Positions 19,217 through 27,270 of a stretch of DNA of 53,058 nucleotides are shown piece by piece (within the stretch, counting starts at the first letter, position 1; every line of letters starts with the position of its first letter). The notes below the pieces were generated by a model. It was not told where the DNA came from, did no database searches, and saw only the letters and a program-made list of their open reading frames with translations. Origin of the DNA: an uncultured Bacteroidales bacterium (lineage in GTDB: Bacteria; Bacteroidota; Bacteroidia; Bacteroidales; WCHB1-69); assembly GCA_937949745.1 (NCBI GenBank), contig CALECM010000069.1:1-53058 (forward strand). Direction: 5' to 3'. A program made the position numbers and the translations under genes.

Positions 19217-19679
19217 AATGGATGAAATTAATGAATTAATGCGGGGTAAATATAGAAATAAATTAATATATTTATACAAAATAGAAATATTATTTAATAC
19301 TAATATAAAAATCTAATTTTCAGATATATAATATAAAAACATACTATAAAAACTATATTTATGATCTCATTTTTTATAAAAATAGGATCAGTTTTTTACA
19401 AATTCAGACACATTGTGAATAATAAAAATCCTAATTTATAATAAAGCATGAAAAATAAAGAATTCAGTCAATTAACATATTTTTAATTACAACAAATACA
19501 AGTAAGGCGATCTCATGACTATAGAATCATCACAAATATCCATTGATCATTTTTAGTTCCCTTTTATACAAAACCGGGAAATAAACCTGTTTTACTTTTT
19601 ATTGGTTACGGGAAATATCACCCCGATAAAATGACATTATTCCTATATCAAAGCAGATATTATCCAAATCCGTATTTTC
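19217..19679. other. AT-rich divergent intergenic region
   Basis: About 460 bases between the divergently transcribed DUF8202-like gene and apt. It is AT-rich with many A/T runs. I see no ORF with coding character, no tRNA and no clear repeat. The apt promoter lies at its right edge; no TAnnTTTG box was found for the leftward operon. Confidence 0.6.
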
Positions 19680-19709
19680 TTGTTTATCTCAAAATCTTTA
19701 ATATCTTTG
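19680..19709 (+). promoter_or_regulatory. Bacteroidota-type promoter of apt (TTG-N19-TATCTTTG)
   Basis: TTG at 19680-19682, a 19-base spacer, then TATCTTTG at 19702-19709. This is an exact match to the -33/-7 consensus and sits 18 bases before the apt ATG. Confidence 0.8.
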
Positions 19710-19727
19710 CACCGAAATACAAAGCTC

Positions 19728-20240
19728 ATGATTGATATCAGCAAAGTACGCATAGTACCCGACTTCCCCTCCGAAGGTGTTAAATTCTACGACATTACAA
19801 CTGTATTGAATGATGTGGACGAATTCAAGAAAATATTCGGCGCATTATTGGACGAAGCCAAAAAAATGAAACCGGATATTGTAGTGGCATTGGAGTCACG
19901 TGGATATTATTTCGGTCCTTCCCTAGCACTGGCTTTGGATGTGCCTTTCGCGCCGATCCGGAAAAAGGGGAAATTACCTTACCATACTTACAGTGAATCT
20001 TATGATTTGGAATACGGGCAGGCCACGATCGAGATCCATACCGATGCCATAAAACCTCATCAATCGGTACTTTTGTTTGATGATATTCTGGCAACCGGAG
20101 GGACTGCCGCCGCAGCAATCAATCTGATTAACCATTTTGAACCCAAAAATATTTCCCTTTTATTCTTCATGGAATTGGCATTTCTTCAGGGTAGGAAAAA
20201 AGTGGAGGGATACAATATGGTAACACTGGCCACAGTTTAG
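19728..20240 (+). CDS. apt: Adenine phosphoribosyltransferase
   Basis: 170 residues from the ATG at 19728. The longer reading from TTG at 19680 overlaps the promoter and is rejected. The enzyme converts adenine and PRPP to AMP and pyrophosphate in purine salvage. Family hallmarks are the N-terminal IRxxPDFPxEG-like segment (VRIVPDFPSEGVKFYDIT), the ESRGYYFGPSLAL loop, and the PRPP-binding motif VLLFDDILATGGT at 114-126. Length and motifs are typical. ilvE begins 44 bases downstream and may be co-transcribed. Confidence 0.97.
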   Translation: MIDISKVRIVPDFPSEGVKFYDITTVLNDVDEFKKIFGALLDEAKKMKPDIVVALESRGYYFGPSLALALDVPFAPIRKKGKLPYHTYSESYDLEYGQATIEIHTDAIKPHQSVLLFDDILATGGTAAAAINLINHFEPKNISLLFFMELAFLQGRKKVEGYNMVTLATV

Positions 20241-20284
20241 TATACACAATTTATTTTATACCATAACTTATACATAATTATATC

Positions 20285-21307
20285 ATGAAAAATATTGATT
20301 GGAAAAGTCTCCCTTTCGGTTATATTAAAACCGATTACAACGTTCGTTGCTATTTCAGGAACGGCCAATGGGGTCAACTTGAAGTAAGCTCATCCGAATA
20401 CATTAATATCCATATGGCAGCCACGGCTCTTCATTACGGACAATCCGCATTTGAAGGAATGAAAGCTTACCGGGGCAAGGATGGGAAAGTACGCCTTTTC
20501 CGTTGGGAAGAAAACTGGAAACGATTGAAGTTGTCAGCCGAAACAGTGATGATGGAGCCCGTTCCCGAAGAAATATTCAAAGAAGCCTGTTTTAAAGCTG
20601 TGCAGTTGAATGCCGAATATATTCCCCCATACGGTACCGGCGGTTCTTTGTATTTACGGCCTTTACTTATCGGCAGCGGAGCCAAAGTTGGGGTGAGTCC
20701 AGCGGACGAATACCTGTTTATGATTTTCGTAACTCCGGTAGGACCTTATTTCAAAGAAGGTTTCAAACCGGTAAAAATGCAATTGGTAAAAGATTTTGAC
20801 AGAGCTGCTCCGCTGGGAACAGGCCATGCTAAAGTGGGAGGTAACTATGCTGCCAGTTTACGCGCAGGCGAAAGGGCGCACAAAGAAGGTTTCTCCGCTT
20901 CTATTTTTGCCGATGCCAAGACCAAACAATATATCGACGAAGCAGGTCCGGCCAATTTTTTCGGTATCAAAGAAGGAAAATATATCACACCCGATTCCAC
21001 TTCCATTTTACAATCCATCACCAATATGAGCCTGCGTGAAATCGCCAGTGACCTGGGTCTGACTATCGAAAGAAGGCACGTATATATTGATGAACTGGAT
21101 ACCTTTGATGAAGCGGGCGCATGCGGTACGGCTGCCGTAATTTCTCCGATCGCGATGATCCAGGACAGGGAAACCGGCAAGGAGTATATTTATTCTAAAA
21201 ACGGAGAACCAGGCCCATGGAGTACCAAGCTATATAATTGTCTTACAGGAATCCAGTTCGGAGAGATCGAAGACAAATACAACTGGTGTACCGAAATTGA
21301 GTGTTAA
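20285..21307 (+). CDS. ilvE: Branched-chain amino acid aminotransferase
   Basis: 340 residues, class IV PLP-dependent fold. It interconverts branched-chain amino acids and their 2-oxo acids. Visible features are the substrate-loop region ALHYGQSAFEGMKAYRG, the Schiff-base lysine K183 in GTGHAKVGGNYAASL, and the downstream CGTAAVISPI segment, all characteristic of the longer bacterial and eukaryotic-like IlvE/BCAT type. It follows apt by 44 bases and has no separate promoter box that I can see. Confidence 0.96.
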   Translation: MKNIDWKSLPFGYIKTDYNVRCYFRNGQWGQLEVSSSEYINIHMAATALHYGQSAFEGMKAYRGKDGKVRLFRWEENWKRLKLSAETVMMEPVPEEIFKEACFKAVQLNAEYIPPYGTGGSLYLRPLLIGSGAKVGVSPADEYLFMIFVTPVGPYFKEGFKPVKMQLVKDFDRAAPLGTGHAKVGGNYAASLRAGERAHKEGFSASIFADAKTKQYIDEAGPANFFGIKEGKYITPDSTSILQSITNMSLREIASDLGLTIERRHVYIDELDTFDEAGACGTAAVISPIAMIQDRETGKEYIYSKNGEPGPWSTKLYNCLTGIQFGEIEDKYNWCTEIEC

Positions 21308-21360
21308 CAAATTTTAACATTAAATTTGACAGGACTCGCACCAACATTGGATTTAATATG

Positions 21361-21368
21361 TAATTTTG
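21361..21368 (+). promoter_or_regulatory. -7 box (TAATTTTG) of the small lipoprotein gene
   Basis: TAnnTTTG match 37 bases before the ATG. No TTG at the ideal spacing. Confidence 0.5.
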
Positions 21369-21404
21369 CCCTGTTAAATTATTACCCAAATAAAAAAAGA
21401 AGAA

Positions 21405-21614
21405 ATGAAAAAATTTTTCGCTATCCTTACAGTTGCTGCATTTGTTTTTGTAGCTTGTAATCAGCAAAAAACCGAATCAACAGAGCCTGTACAAGCTGAG
21501 GCTACACAGGAAATGGAAGCTGATGTTCTGGAAACCGAAGTTGCCGACATGCCGGTTGATGAAACTGTGGTAGAAGGCGAGGAAGTTGTGGCAGAAAATC
21601 CCGCAATCCAATAA
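21405..21614 (+). CDS. Small acidic lipoprotein
   Basis: 69 residues. A lysine-led hydrophobic signal ends in the lipobox FVAC, predicting lipidation at Cys18. The mature part is about 50 residues, almost entirely Glu, Thr, Val, Ala and Asp, strongly acidic and probably disordered. Its own -7 box, an A-rich ribosome-binding region and a strong terminator immediately behind it mark it as an independent gene. Function is unknown; such short acidic lipoproteins are common in Bacteroidota. Confidence 0.8.
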   Translation: MKKFFAILTVAAFVFVACNQQKTESTEPVQAEATQEMEADVLETEVADMPVDETVVEGEEVVAENPAIQ

Positions 21615-21643
21615 ACCTAATAGGTCAGCAATTTGCCTGACTT

Positions 21644-21678
21644 AAAAAAAGGCCGGTGGAAATCCACCGGCCTTTTTT
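21644..21678. terminator. Bidirectional intrinsic terminator
   Basis: GGCCGGTGGA (21651-21660) pairs with TCCACCGGCC (21663-21672). The stem is flanked by an A-run at 21644-21650 and a T-run at 21673-21678, so it can stop both the plus-strand lipoprotein transcript and the minus-strand beta-lactamase operon. Confidence 0.92.
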
Positions 21679-21701
21679 ATTATCATAATACTACAACAGT
21701 C

Positions 21702-22448
21702 TTATTTTGCATAAGCATCTAAAAGTTTTCGGGTATGATCCAATAATTCAGGTCCGCCTGTTTCTCCATGCCCGGGTATAACGATCTCTGCATCCGGAAA
21801 CATCAGAATAGTTTTCTCAAGGGAATTGGGCCATAAAATGACATCACCGTCAGCTGTATTACCCAATCCGGAAGAATTCATATCTTTGATAAAACAACCT
21901 CCGAAGAGAATTTTTTCCGAAGGGATCCAAATCACGATATTATCCAACGAGTGGCCCGGACCAGGATAATAACAATAAATGTCAAGATCGTGCAACTTGA
22001 GGGACAAAGAGTCCCGAAAGCCGTTTTCAGGTAGCGGCAGTCCATGCTCATCCGCGATAGCAATGGTCATTTCATTTGCATAACTGGCTATATCCCGGCT
22101 ATGGATATATTCAAGTCCACCCATACAATCCCCGTGCCAGTGGCCTGCAATAAATGTGGTAATTTCCGCATTCAAATCACGTGATATCCAATCAACAAGG
22201 ATTTTTGTCTGTTCATTAGTCATCGGAGTATCGAACAGAAATGCTTCCTGTTCATCCAGAAGTATCAAACCATTGGATGAAACATTTCCGAAAGGCGGAA
22301 TCTCCGTCACTGAAATATGTACGTAAGCCTTTTCGGAAAGCTTTAAGATTTTAATATCATCCGAGATTTTGATCACATGAGTAGTATCTTGTCCGAATGT
22401 AGAAAAAGACAAAGCCAAACTTATCAAGAAAAAGATTATTTTTCGCAT
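21702..22448 (-). CDS. bla: Subclass B1 metallo-beta-lactamase (CcrA-like)
   Basis: 248 residues from the ATG at 22448, which opens a clear signal peptide (MRKIIFFLISLALSFSTFGQ). The longer reading from 22511 runs into the upstream gene and is rejected. All B1 zinc ligands are present: H103, H105 and D107 in GHWHGDC, H166 in GPGHSLDN, C185 in FGGCFIKD, and H227 in IPGHGETGG. The B1 substrate-binding Lys follows the zinc Cys (K188), and the GN of the active-site loop is present (N197). Recalled CcrA of Bacteroides fragilis has the same order and closely similar local sequence. Expected role is hydrolysis of beta-lactams, including carbapenems, in the periplasm. It is the last gene of an operon with uncharacterised genes, not next to any mobile element. 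Actual activity and expression cannot be read from the sequence. Confidence 0.92.
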   Translation of the reverse strand: MRKIIFFLISLALSFSTFGQDTTHVIKISDDIKILKLSEKAYVHISVTEIPPFGNVSSNGLILLDEQEAFLFDTPMTNEQTKILVDWISRDLNAEITTFIAGHWHGDCMGGLEYIHSRDIASYANEMTIAIADEHGLPLPENGFRDSLSLKLHDLDIYCYYPGPGHSLDNIVIWIPSEKILFGGCFIKDMNSSGLGNTADGDVILWPNSLEKTILMFPDAEIVIPGHGETGGPELLDHTRKLLDAYAK

Positions 22449-22476
22449 ATAATTAAATTTAATAATAAATAATTGA

Positions 22477-23169
22477 TCAGGCTTCCATAAAAAACAGGCC
22501 GCCGCCATCAAATAATTGACCCCGGTATAATTCTATGATCTCGTAGTCCAACTTATGTAAATAATTCCCTAACTCCTTTCCTTCCGGATGGTAATCAAGG
22601 CTACCTATAAAGAAAATCTTATTACCGTTGATGCCCGCACATCCCCCTATTAATCCGTAAGGAAAACCCGGCAATACGATCTTCTTCGGATCGACAAAAA
22701 AAACATTCGCATCATGTTCAATTAGCTTTCTTTCAATATCTTTATCCGAAGTAATAAAATAATTATCCCGCAACGCAATCAAAGAACATCGGGTAAATGA
22801 TTGTTTTACTTCTATAAATAAACGGCAACCTTGTTGATCCAGAATTACGGGATCTGTATATTTTCTCCTGTGGATAAGATATCGGGAAGTAAAAACAGCA
22901 TTATATGCGGTCGTATTATTTTTTTTGAAACCAACACGGTTTTCTCCCAACCTGACAGTTATACCATGGTCAAGTAATTTTGTGAAATAGATTTCCGGAA
23001 CATTGGGTGCTGCCACCAATTGATCTTCTATTTTACAAAAAAAGATATCAGGATGCCCGGACAGAGCTTCATGGGTAATACCGCGGGTATAAAAAGGCAC
23101 CAAGGTCCCATAAGCTCTTAGCCTCTCAAATGCTTCTGCCGGAATTCGTTGGTCATGGATGATGTACAT
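22477..23169 (-). CDS. DUF6873-like (GME-fold) protein
   Basis: 230 residues, cytoplasmic, no signal or membrane segment. The opening IIHDQRIPAEAFERLRAYG and the Gly-rich segment GFPYGLIGGCAGINGNKIFFIGSLDYHPEG match the DUF6873 family of predicted glycine-amidinotransferase-like (GME) fold proteins as I recall it. The C-terminus contains a conserved-looking LFDGGGLFF. Biochemical function is unknown. It starts 5 bases after the radical SAM gene on the same strand and ends 28 bases before the beta-lactamase gene, so these are co-transcribed. Family call is moderate confidence. Confidence 0.75.
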   Translation of the reverse strand: MYIIHDQRIPAEAFERLRAYGTLVPFYTRGITHEALSGHPDIFFCKIEDQLVAAPNVPEIYFTKLLDHGITVRLGENRVGFKKNNTTAYNAVFTSRYLIHRRKYTDPVILDQQGCRLFIEVKQSFTRCSLIALRDNYFITSDKDIERKLIEHDANVFFVDPKKIVLPGFPYGLIGGCAGINGNKIFFIGSLDYHPEGKELGNYLHKLDYEIIELYRGQLFDGGGLFFMEA

Positions 23170-23174
23170 TTCAT

Positions 23175-24173
23175 TTATTTTATGATCAAATCCCGGCCTG
23201 TTAAAGATGGATTAACCCTGAATCTTACACGATCGAATCTTTGCAATAACATTTTCTTATTGGCGCCACCATAGCCGACGGCGTAATTAAGTTGGCCGGG
23301 AGCAACTTCCACCACAATATCCCGGCTATTGATATGATCTCTTTGTTCGTTTAAGATCTTATTCCATAAAAAACTAAGGACTAATTCCCGGAAAGAAACG
23401 TGGAATGGTCCGTCTACCAGATCGTTTCCGGTAATCAATCCTTCAGATGGATGTAATCCCATTCGCAAAATCGTAACTTGAGCCTGTTCAAAAATCCCGA
23501 CTAAATTACTACTCCATTGTATCGCTTCATCCATAGTAAGAGGTGTATATTGACCGGAAAGATACATGGATTCCAAATCCGTATTTCTTATAACCAATGT
23601 AGGATAAATCCTGGTATATACGGCTCCGTAAGACACGATCCGATGTGCGGTAATGATCGATTTCTCCATCGTATCCAAAGGAAGACCTATCATCATCTGT
23701 AATCCCAACTCGAAACCTTCGCTAACTACAAGCCGGGAAGCCTTTTCCACTTCCTCCACGGAATGGCCTCTTCCGGACATTTTCAGCACATTTTCATCAA
23801 GCGACTGAGCTCCAAGCTCAATGATCCGAACATTATATTTTCTCAGGTTTTCAAGTATAGGAAGTGAAATATAATCGGGACGGGTAGATAACTGGATATT
23901 GTCGATCTTTCCCTGGTCAATATAGGGTTTCACGATTTCCAAATAACCGGTTTGTTCTTCCAAGCTCATCCCGGTAAAACTTCCGCCAAAGAATCCGACC
24001 TTTACCGTAGCTCCCGGAGGAAATGTCTTCATATATTTCTCAATAATCCCTTTAATTTCTTCCTTAGAGGGAGATTCCGGACAACCTGCGATACGATATT
24101 GGTTACAGTAAATACAACGAAAAGGACAAGCTTTTTCGGGAATAAAAATGGGAATTGTATAATACTTTTTCAT
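23175..24173 (-). CDS. Elp3-like radical SAM protein without acetyltransferase domain
   Basis: 332 residues. The [4Fe-4S]/SAM signature is CX3CX2C at C16, C20 and C23 (ACPFRCIYCNQ), followed by the GFFGGSFTG SAM-binding strand and ELGAQSLDENVLKMSGRGH, typical of the Elp3/HemN-like radical SAM group. It lacks the GNAT domain of true Elp3. Its ATG abuts the DUF763 stop with no gap, and DUF6873 follows after 5 bases. Association of such radical SAM proteins with DUF6873 partners is known to me in other phyla; the reaction is unknown. Confidence 0.85.
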   Translation of the reverse strand: MKKYYTIPIFIPEKACPFRCIYCNQYRIAGCPESPSKEEIKGIIEKYMKTFPPGATVKVGFFGGSFTGMSLEEQTGYLEIVKPYIDQGKIDNIQLSTRPDYISLPILENLRKYNVRIIELGAQSLDENVLKMSGRGHSVEEVEKASRLVVSEGFELGLQMMIGLPLDTMEKSIITAHRIVSYGAVYTRIYPTLVIRNTDLESMYLSGQYTPLTMDEAIQWSSNLVGIFEQAQVTILRMGLHPSEGLITGNDLVDGPFHVSFRELVLSFLWNKILNEQRDHINSRDIVVEVAPGQLNYAVGYGGANKKMLLQRFDRVRFRVNPSLTGRDLIIK

Positions 24174-25379
24174 CTATTCCCACAATTTTAGCTGGATATT
24201 TTTATCCTCGGGCTTTTTGGCATCTCCATAGACCGTTTTTCCTCCGTAAAGGTAAGAACTATTTTTCTCACGTTCAATTAAATCATCAAAATAATTACCC
24301 GGTTGATAATTCTTCTCCATATCGGCAGCAATCTTAGACAGGTTCTTTAAAGCTTCGGACTTATCACGGTACCCTAACCTGGCGCTGTGTATGGCTTTAT
24401 CAAATATTTCGATCGTTTCGTCATAAACTTTCGTAGGAACCGGGAATGGATGCCCGTCTTTTCCGCCGTGGGCGAAGGAGAATCTGGCAGGATCAGTAAA
24501 ACGGGAAGGAGTCCCGTGTATTACCTCGCTGACCAGAGTCAGCGATTGAACGGTCCGGGGGCCCACTCCTTCCAGTAATAAAAGCGATTCCATATCGCTA
24601 ATATCGGTTTCGTGCGCCAATATCAATGCGGCTCCCAACCGTTTCATATTCACGTCGGCAGCCGTTACTTCATGATGATTAGGTAAAATAATAGATACTT
24701 CCCTCATCAATTTATCCGGCCGGTGGGTAGTCAATTCCAGGATACCTTCTCGTGCAGGCCGGGCGTTTTTATCCGTTAAATTAAGTATCAACCCCTGATT
24801 TTTACCGCATACCCCGGCATGGGGTTCATCCATAAATGATTCCAGTGAAGAAGAGAGCCAGTGATAACGCCGGGCCATCTTCGTACCGGCATTCATTCCC
24901 TGTTGTACCACAGCCCATTCTCCTTCGACCGTCAATATAAAAGAATGAAGATAGAGCTGGAAACCATCCTGGACCGCGCTGTTATCTATTTTGGCCGACA
25001 ATTTACTATTCCGTACTAGCTGGTTGCCGTTAAGGCCTGTGTGTTCCGCTACTTTAAGTAATTCATCGGGCGTCTGCCTGGAAGATTTGCCCCGGCCGCC
25101 ACATACAAAAACGCCTAATTCGGAAGAACGGGCATTAATGGCTTTCTTTAGGGCATTCATTACCGAAGTGGTAATACCCGAAGAATGCCAGTCCATTCCC
25201 AATACACAACCCAAAGACTGGAACCAGAAAGGATCACTTAATCTTTTTAACAGTGCCGGGCGACCATATTCTATGATAATTGCCTCCACAATGGCACCAC
25301 CCAATAGACTCATACGCCGGGCGAGCCATTGCGGGACGGTGCCGTAATGGAGCGGTAAATCTGCATGACCTTTTTTCAT
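24174..25379 (-). CDS. DUF763 family protein
   Basis: 401 residues from the ATG at 25379. This start gives the family-typical opening MKKGHADLPLHYGTVPQWL. An in-frame ATG at 25439 lies upstream of a -7 box at 25385-25392 and is disfavoured. The sequence contains CGGRGKSSRQTPDEL and a helix-hairpin-helix-like LLLEGVGPRTVQSL near residue 285, suggesting nucleic-acid contact. DUF763 proteins occur in archaea and bacteria without assigned function. It heads the four-gene minus-strand operon DUF763, radical SAM, DUF6873, beta-lactamase. Confidence 0.85.
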   Translation of the reverse strand: MKKGHADLPLHYGTVPQWLARRMSLLGGAIVEAIIIEYGRPALLKRLSDPFWFQSLGCVLGMDWHSSGITTSVMNALKKAINARSSELGVFVCGGRGKSSRQTPDELLKVAEHTGLNGNQLVRNSKLSAKIDNSAVQDGFQLYLHSFILTVEGEWAVVQQGMNAGTKMARRYHWLSSSLESFMDEPHAGVCGKNQGLILNLTDKNARPAREGILELTTHRPDKLMREVSIILPNHHEVTAADVNMKRLGAALILAHETDISDMESLLLLEGVGPRTVQSLTLVSEVIHGTPSRFTDPARFSFAHGGKDGHPFPVPTKVYDETIEIFDKAIHSARLGYRDKSEALKNLSKIAADMEKNYQPGNYFDDLIEREKNSSYLYGGKTVYGDAKKPEDKNIQLKLWE

Positions 25380-25384
25380 ATAAG

Positions 25385-25392
25385 CAAAGATA
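25385..25392 (-). promoter_or_regulatory. -7 box (TATCTTTG) of the DUF763-beta-lactamase operon
   Basis: Reads CAAAGATA on the plus strand, 5 bases before the preferred ATG at 25379. No strict -33 element. If used, the mRNA would be essentially leaderless, and the start at 25439 would be excluded. Confidence 0.45.
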
Positions 25393-25496
25393 CTAAAAGG
25401 GATAATAGCATTTGTTCCTATGGTCTCGAAAATATTCATTTAAAATAGAAATCATATAAAAATAGTATCGCCGGTTTTCATTCATAAAAATTTAAG

Positions 25497-25504
25497 TATA
25501 TTTG
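25497..25504 (+). promoter_or_regulatory. -7 box (TATATTTG) of the exported MBL-fold hydrolase
   Basis: TAnnTTTG match 24 bases before the ATG at 25529. The -33 region is weak. Confidence 0.5.
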
Positions 25505-25528
25505 CCACAAATATAAAAAACAGTAATC

Positions 25529-26428
25529 ATGAAAAACTTATATATTGCATTATTAATAAGCATCATAGGGCTCACCACATCATACGCGCAACAATCACAG
25601 GATCTGTTTCATTACAAAGTAGGACAATTGGATGTATACATGCTTTCCGAAGGACAGCAACAGGGAAATAGTTCTATATTGATCGGCGCTACTCCTGAAA
25701 TGATGAATGGAACTATGCCGAACGGAACTTTTGCGAATGCCACCAACGCTTTCCTAGTCAGGGATGCAGAACGGATTATCCTGATCGACGCAGGATGGGG
25801 TAAGAAATTATTCCTGCATTTGGAAAAACTCGGTATTACTCCCGAAGATATTGACGTTGTATTAATCACGCATATGCACGGAGACCATATCGGCGGAATG
25901 ATGCTCAACGGACAGCTCACCTTTCCCAATGCGGAAATCTACATACCCGAAGAGGAATATCATTACTGGACGGATGATGATAAAATGAACGCCATTCCTG
26001 AAAATAACCGAAAAGCCTTTAAAGCATCCAGGGAAGTGATCAGAGCTTATGGCGACCGCGTTAAAACGTTCCAACCTGATAACATGGATAATCCTTCCGA
26101 ACCTATATTGCCGGGTATAATACCCATCGCAGCTTATGGACACACTCCGGGACATACCATGTATTTACTGACATCGGGACAGGATAAATTGCTGGTATGG
26201 GCTGATCTCACCCATGCCATGGCCATACAGATGCCCTATCCGCAAATAGCGGTGACTTACGATATTAATCCGGAAGATGCTATAAATTCCCGTAAAAAAG
26301 TATTGGAGTATGTTACTACCCATAAAATCCCTGTCGGAGGAATGCATATAGCTTATCCCGGAGTAGGGCAAATCATAAAAAATTCCGGTACCGGATATAC
26401 TTTTATTCCCGAAAAATCAGAAAAATAA
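25529..26428 (+). CDS. Exported MBL-fold metallo-hydrolase (AHL-lactonase / methyl-parathion-hydrolase-like group)
   Basis: 299 residues with a Sec signal peptide ending near TSYAQQ. The dinuclear metal motif is complete: H115, H117, D119 and H120 in THMHGDHIGG, H209 in GHTPGHTMY, D226 in VWADLTHAM, and H273 in GGMHIAYPG. Family members include quorum-sensing lactonases and organophosphate hydrolases, so a periplasmic hydrolase of a small ester or lactone is plausible. The substrate cannot be read from sequence. It is divergent from the DUF763 operon that ends in a B1 beta-lactamase, but the two MBL proteins belong to different subfamilies. Confidence 0.88.
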   Translation: MKNLYIALLISIIGLTTSYAQQSQDLFHYKVGQLDVYMLSEGQQQGNSSILIGATPEMMNGTMPNGTFANATNAFLVRDAERIILIDAGWGKKLFLHLEKLGITPEDIDVVLITHMHGDHIGGMMLNGQLTFPNAEIYIPEEEYHYWTDDDKMNAIPENNRKAFKASREVIRAYGDRVKTFQPDNMDNPSEPILPGIIPIAAYGHTPGHTMYLLTSGQDKLLVWADLTHAMAIQMPYPQIAVTYDINPEDAINSRKKVLEYVTTHKIPVGGMHIAYPGVGQIIKNSGTGYTFIPEKSEK

Positions 26429-26466
26429 CAAATTTTACTATTTAGCTATTTTTTGTTATATTTTTA
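26425..26466 (+). terminator. Weak AT-rich hairpin after the MBL-fold gene
   Basis: An 8-bp stem (26425-26432 with 26452-26459), beginning at the stop codon, is followed by TTTTTATT. It has only one G-C pair and a 19-base loop, so it is a weak candidate. Confidence 0.3.
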
Positions 26467-26533
26467 TTAAACATTATGATTATTACAAGTGTTATAATCC
26501 CATAGTGTGAATTACTTGCATTTATTTGTTCTT

Positions 26534-26541
26534 TATTTTTG
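26534..26541 (+). promoter_or_regulatory. -7 box (TATTTTTG) upstream of the small basic protein
   Basis: TAnnTTTG match about 150 bases before the ATG at 26694. A TTG at 26516-26518 gives only a 15-base spacer. Confidence 0.35.
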
Positions 26542-26693
26542 ATTATCTCTTGACGGATAGAGATTGATTCTTAATGAATTGTTGCAGGGGAAAAGATATA
26601 ATTTACTTTGTGGATATGCTTTCTTTTCCTTTGCAATTCCGTCATTTATGGGATCTTGCATTACCTAATTGTTTAATAAAAAAGGAGAAAACT

Positions 26694-26834
26694 ATGGCTC
26701 AAACTAAGGATGGAAAGAAAAAAGTATATGTCAAAGGATATACAAAATCCAATAATGAGAAAGTATCCCCTCATTATCGTTCAACACCCGAAACTACTTC
26801 AACCAAAAAGAATACGGAAAGTACTAAAAAGTAA
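26694..26834 (+). CDS. Small basic protein (46 residues)
   Basis: Starts at the ATG at 26694, preceded by an AAGGAGAA Shine-Dalgarno-like run, which is unusual for this phylum and decides the start over the in-frame ATG at 26574. The protein is Lys/Thr/Ser-rich. It contains YVKGYTKSN-x4-VSPHYRS, a motif I recall in the tails of many small Bacteroidota proteins, often as KGYxRxDGTxVxPHxR. No signal peptide or membrane segment. Function unknown. DUF5856 follows 22 bases later, so co-transcription is likely. Confidence 0.7.
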   Translation: MAQTKDGKKKVYVKGYTKSNNEKVSPHYRSTPETTSTKKNTESTKK

Positions 26835-26856
26835 TAATACCATCTCTATTTAATTT

Positions 26857-27264
26857 ATGAAAGTAGAAACACAACTACAACCAAAACTTTCCGTAAAGCA
26901 AGAATGTGCAATCGGTGGTTTTTTTGGGAACTTATATTCCTTTAATATAAGTTTAAGATTATATCACTGGTATTTATTCGAAAATAAAAATTTGGTGAGA
27001 TACCTGGCTTTCGAGCATGCCCTGGAGGAATTATCCGACGCTTTGGACCGCATTGTGGAAATCGCCCAATCTTTATATGGTGAAATAAAAATTACTGTTC
27101 CTCAAACAGACATACCACAAGATATTTTCGAGCATATTATCAGTTTTTCCAGTTATGTGGATGATCAAAGGGAACTGTTTACCGATGATTTTTCAGAATC
27201 GATTATCAATGAATACCAGGAAGCCGTCCAGCAAATGCTATACCGGCTGGTGCAGGTTTTCTGA
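26857..27264 (+). CDS. DUF5856 family protein (ferritin/Dps-like helical)
   Basis: 135 residues, all-helical by appearance. The segment GGFFGNLYSFNISLRLYHWYL followed by FEHALEELSDALDRIVEIAQSLYG resembles the DUF5856 family, whose heptad pattern and LYHW motif recall Dps/ferritin-like bundles. No metal-ligand set can be assigned with certainty. Soluble and cytoplasmic. It follows a 46-residue basic protein by 22 bases and precedes a structured non-coding segment. Confidence 0.75.
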   Translation: MKVETQLQPKLSVKQECAIGGFFGNLYSFNISLRLYHWYLFENKNLVRYLAFEHALEELSDALDRIVEIAQSLYGEIKITVPQTDIPQDIFEHIISFSSYVDDQRELFTDDFSESIINEYQEAVQQMLYRLVQVF

Positions 27265-27270
27265 AATAAT

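Noticed and set aside
26574..26693. N-terminal extension of the small basic protein
   Set aside because: The ATG at 26694 has a Shine-Dalgarno-like AAGGAGAA just upstream, and the extension looks non-coding.
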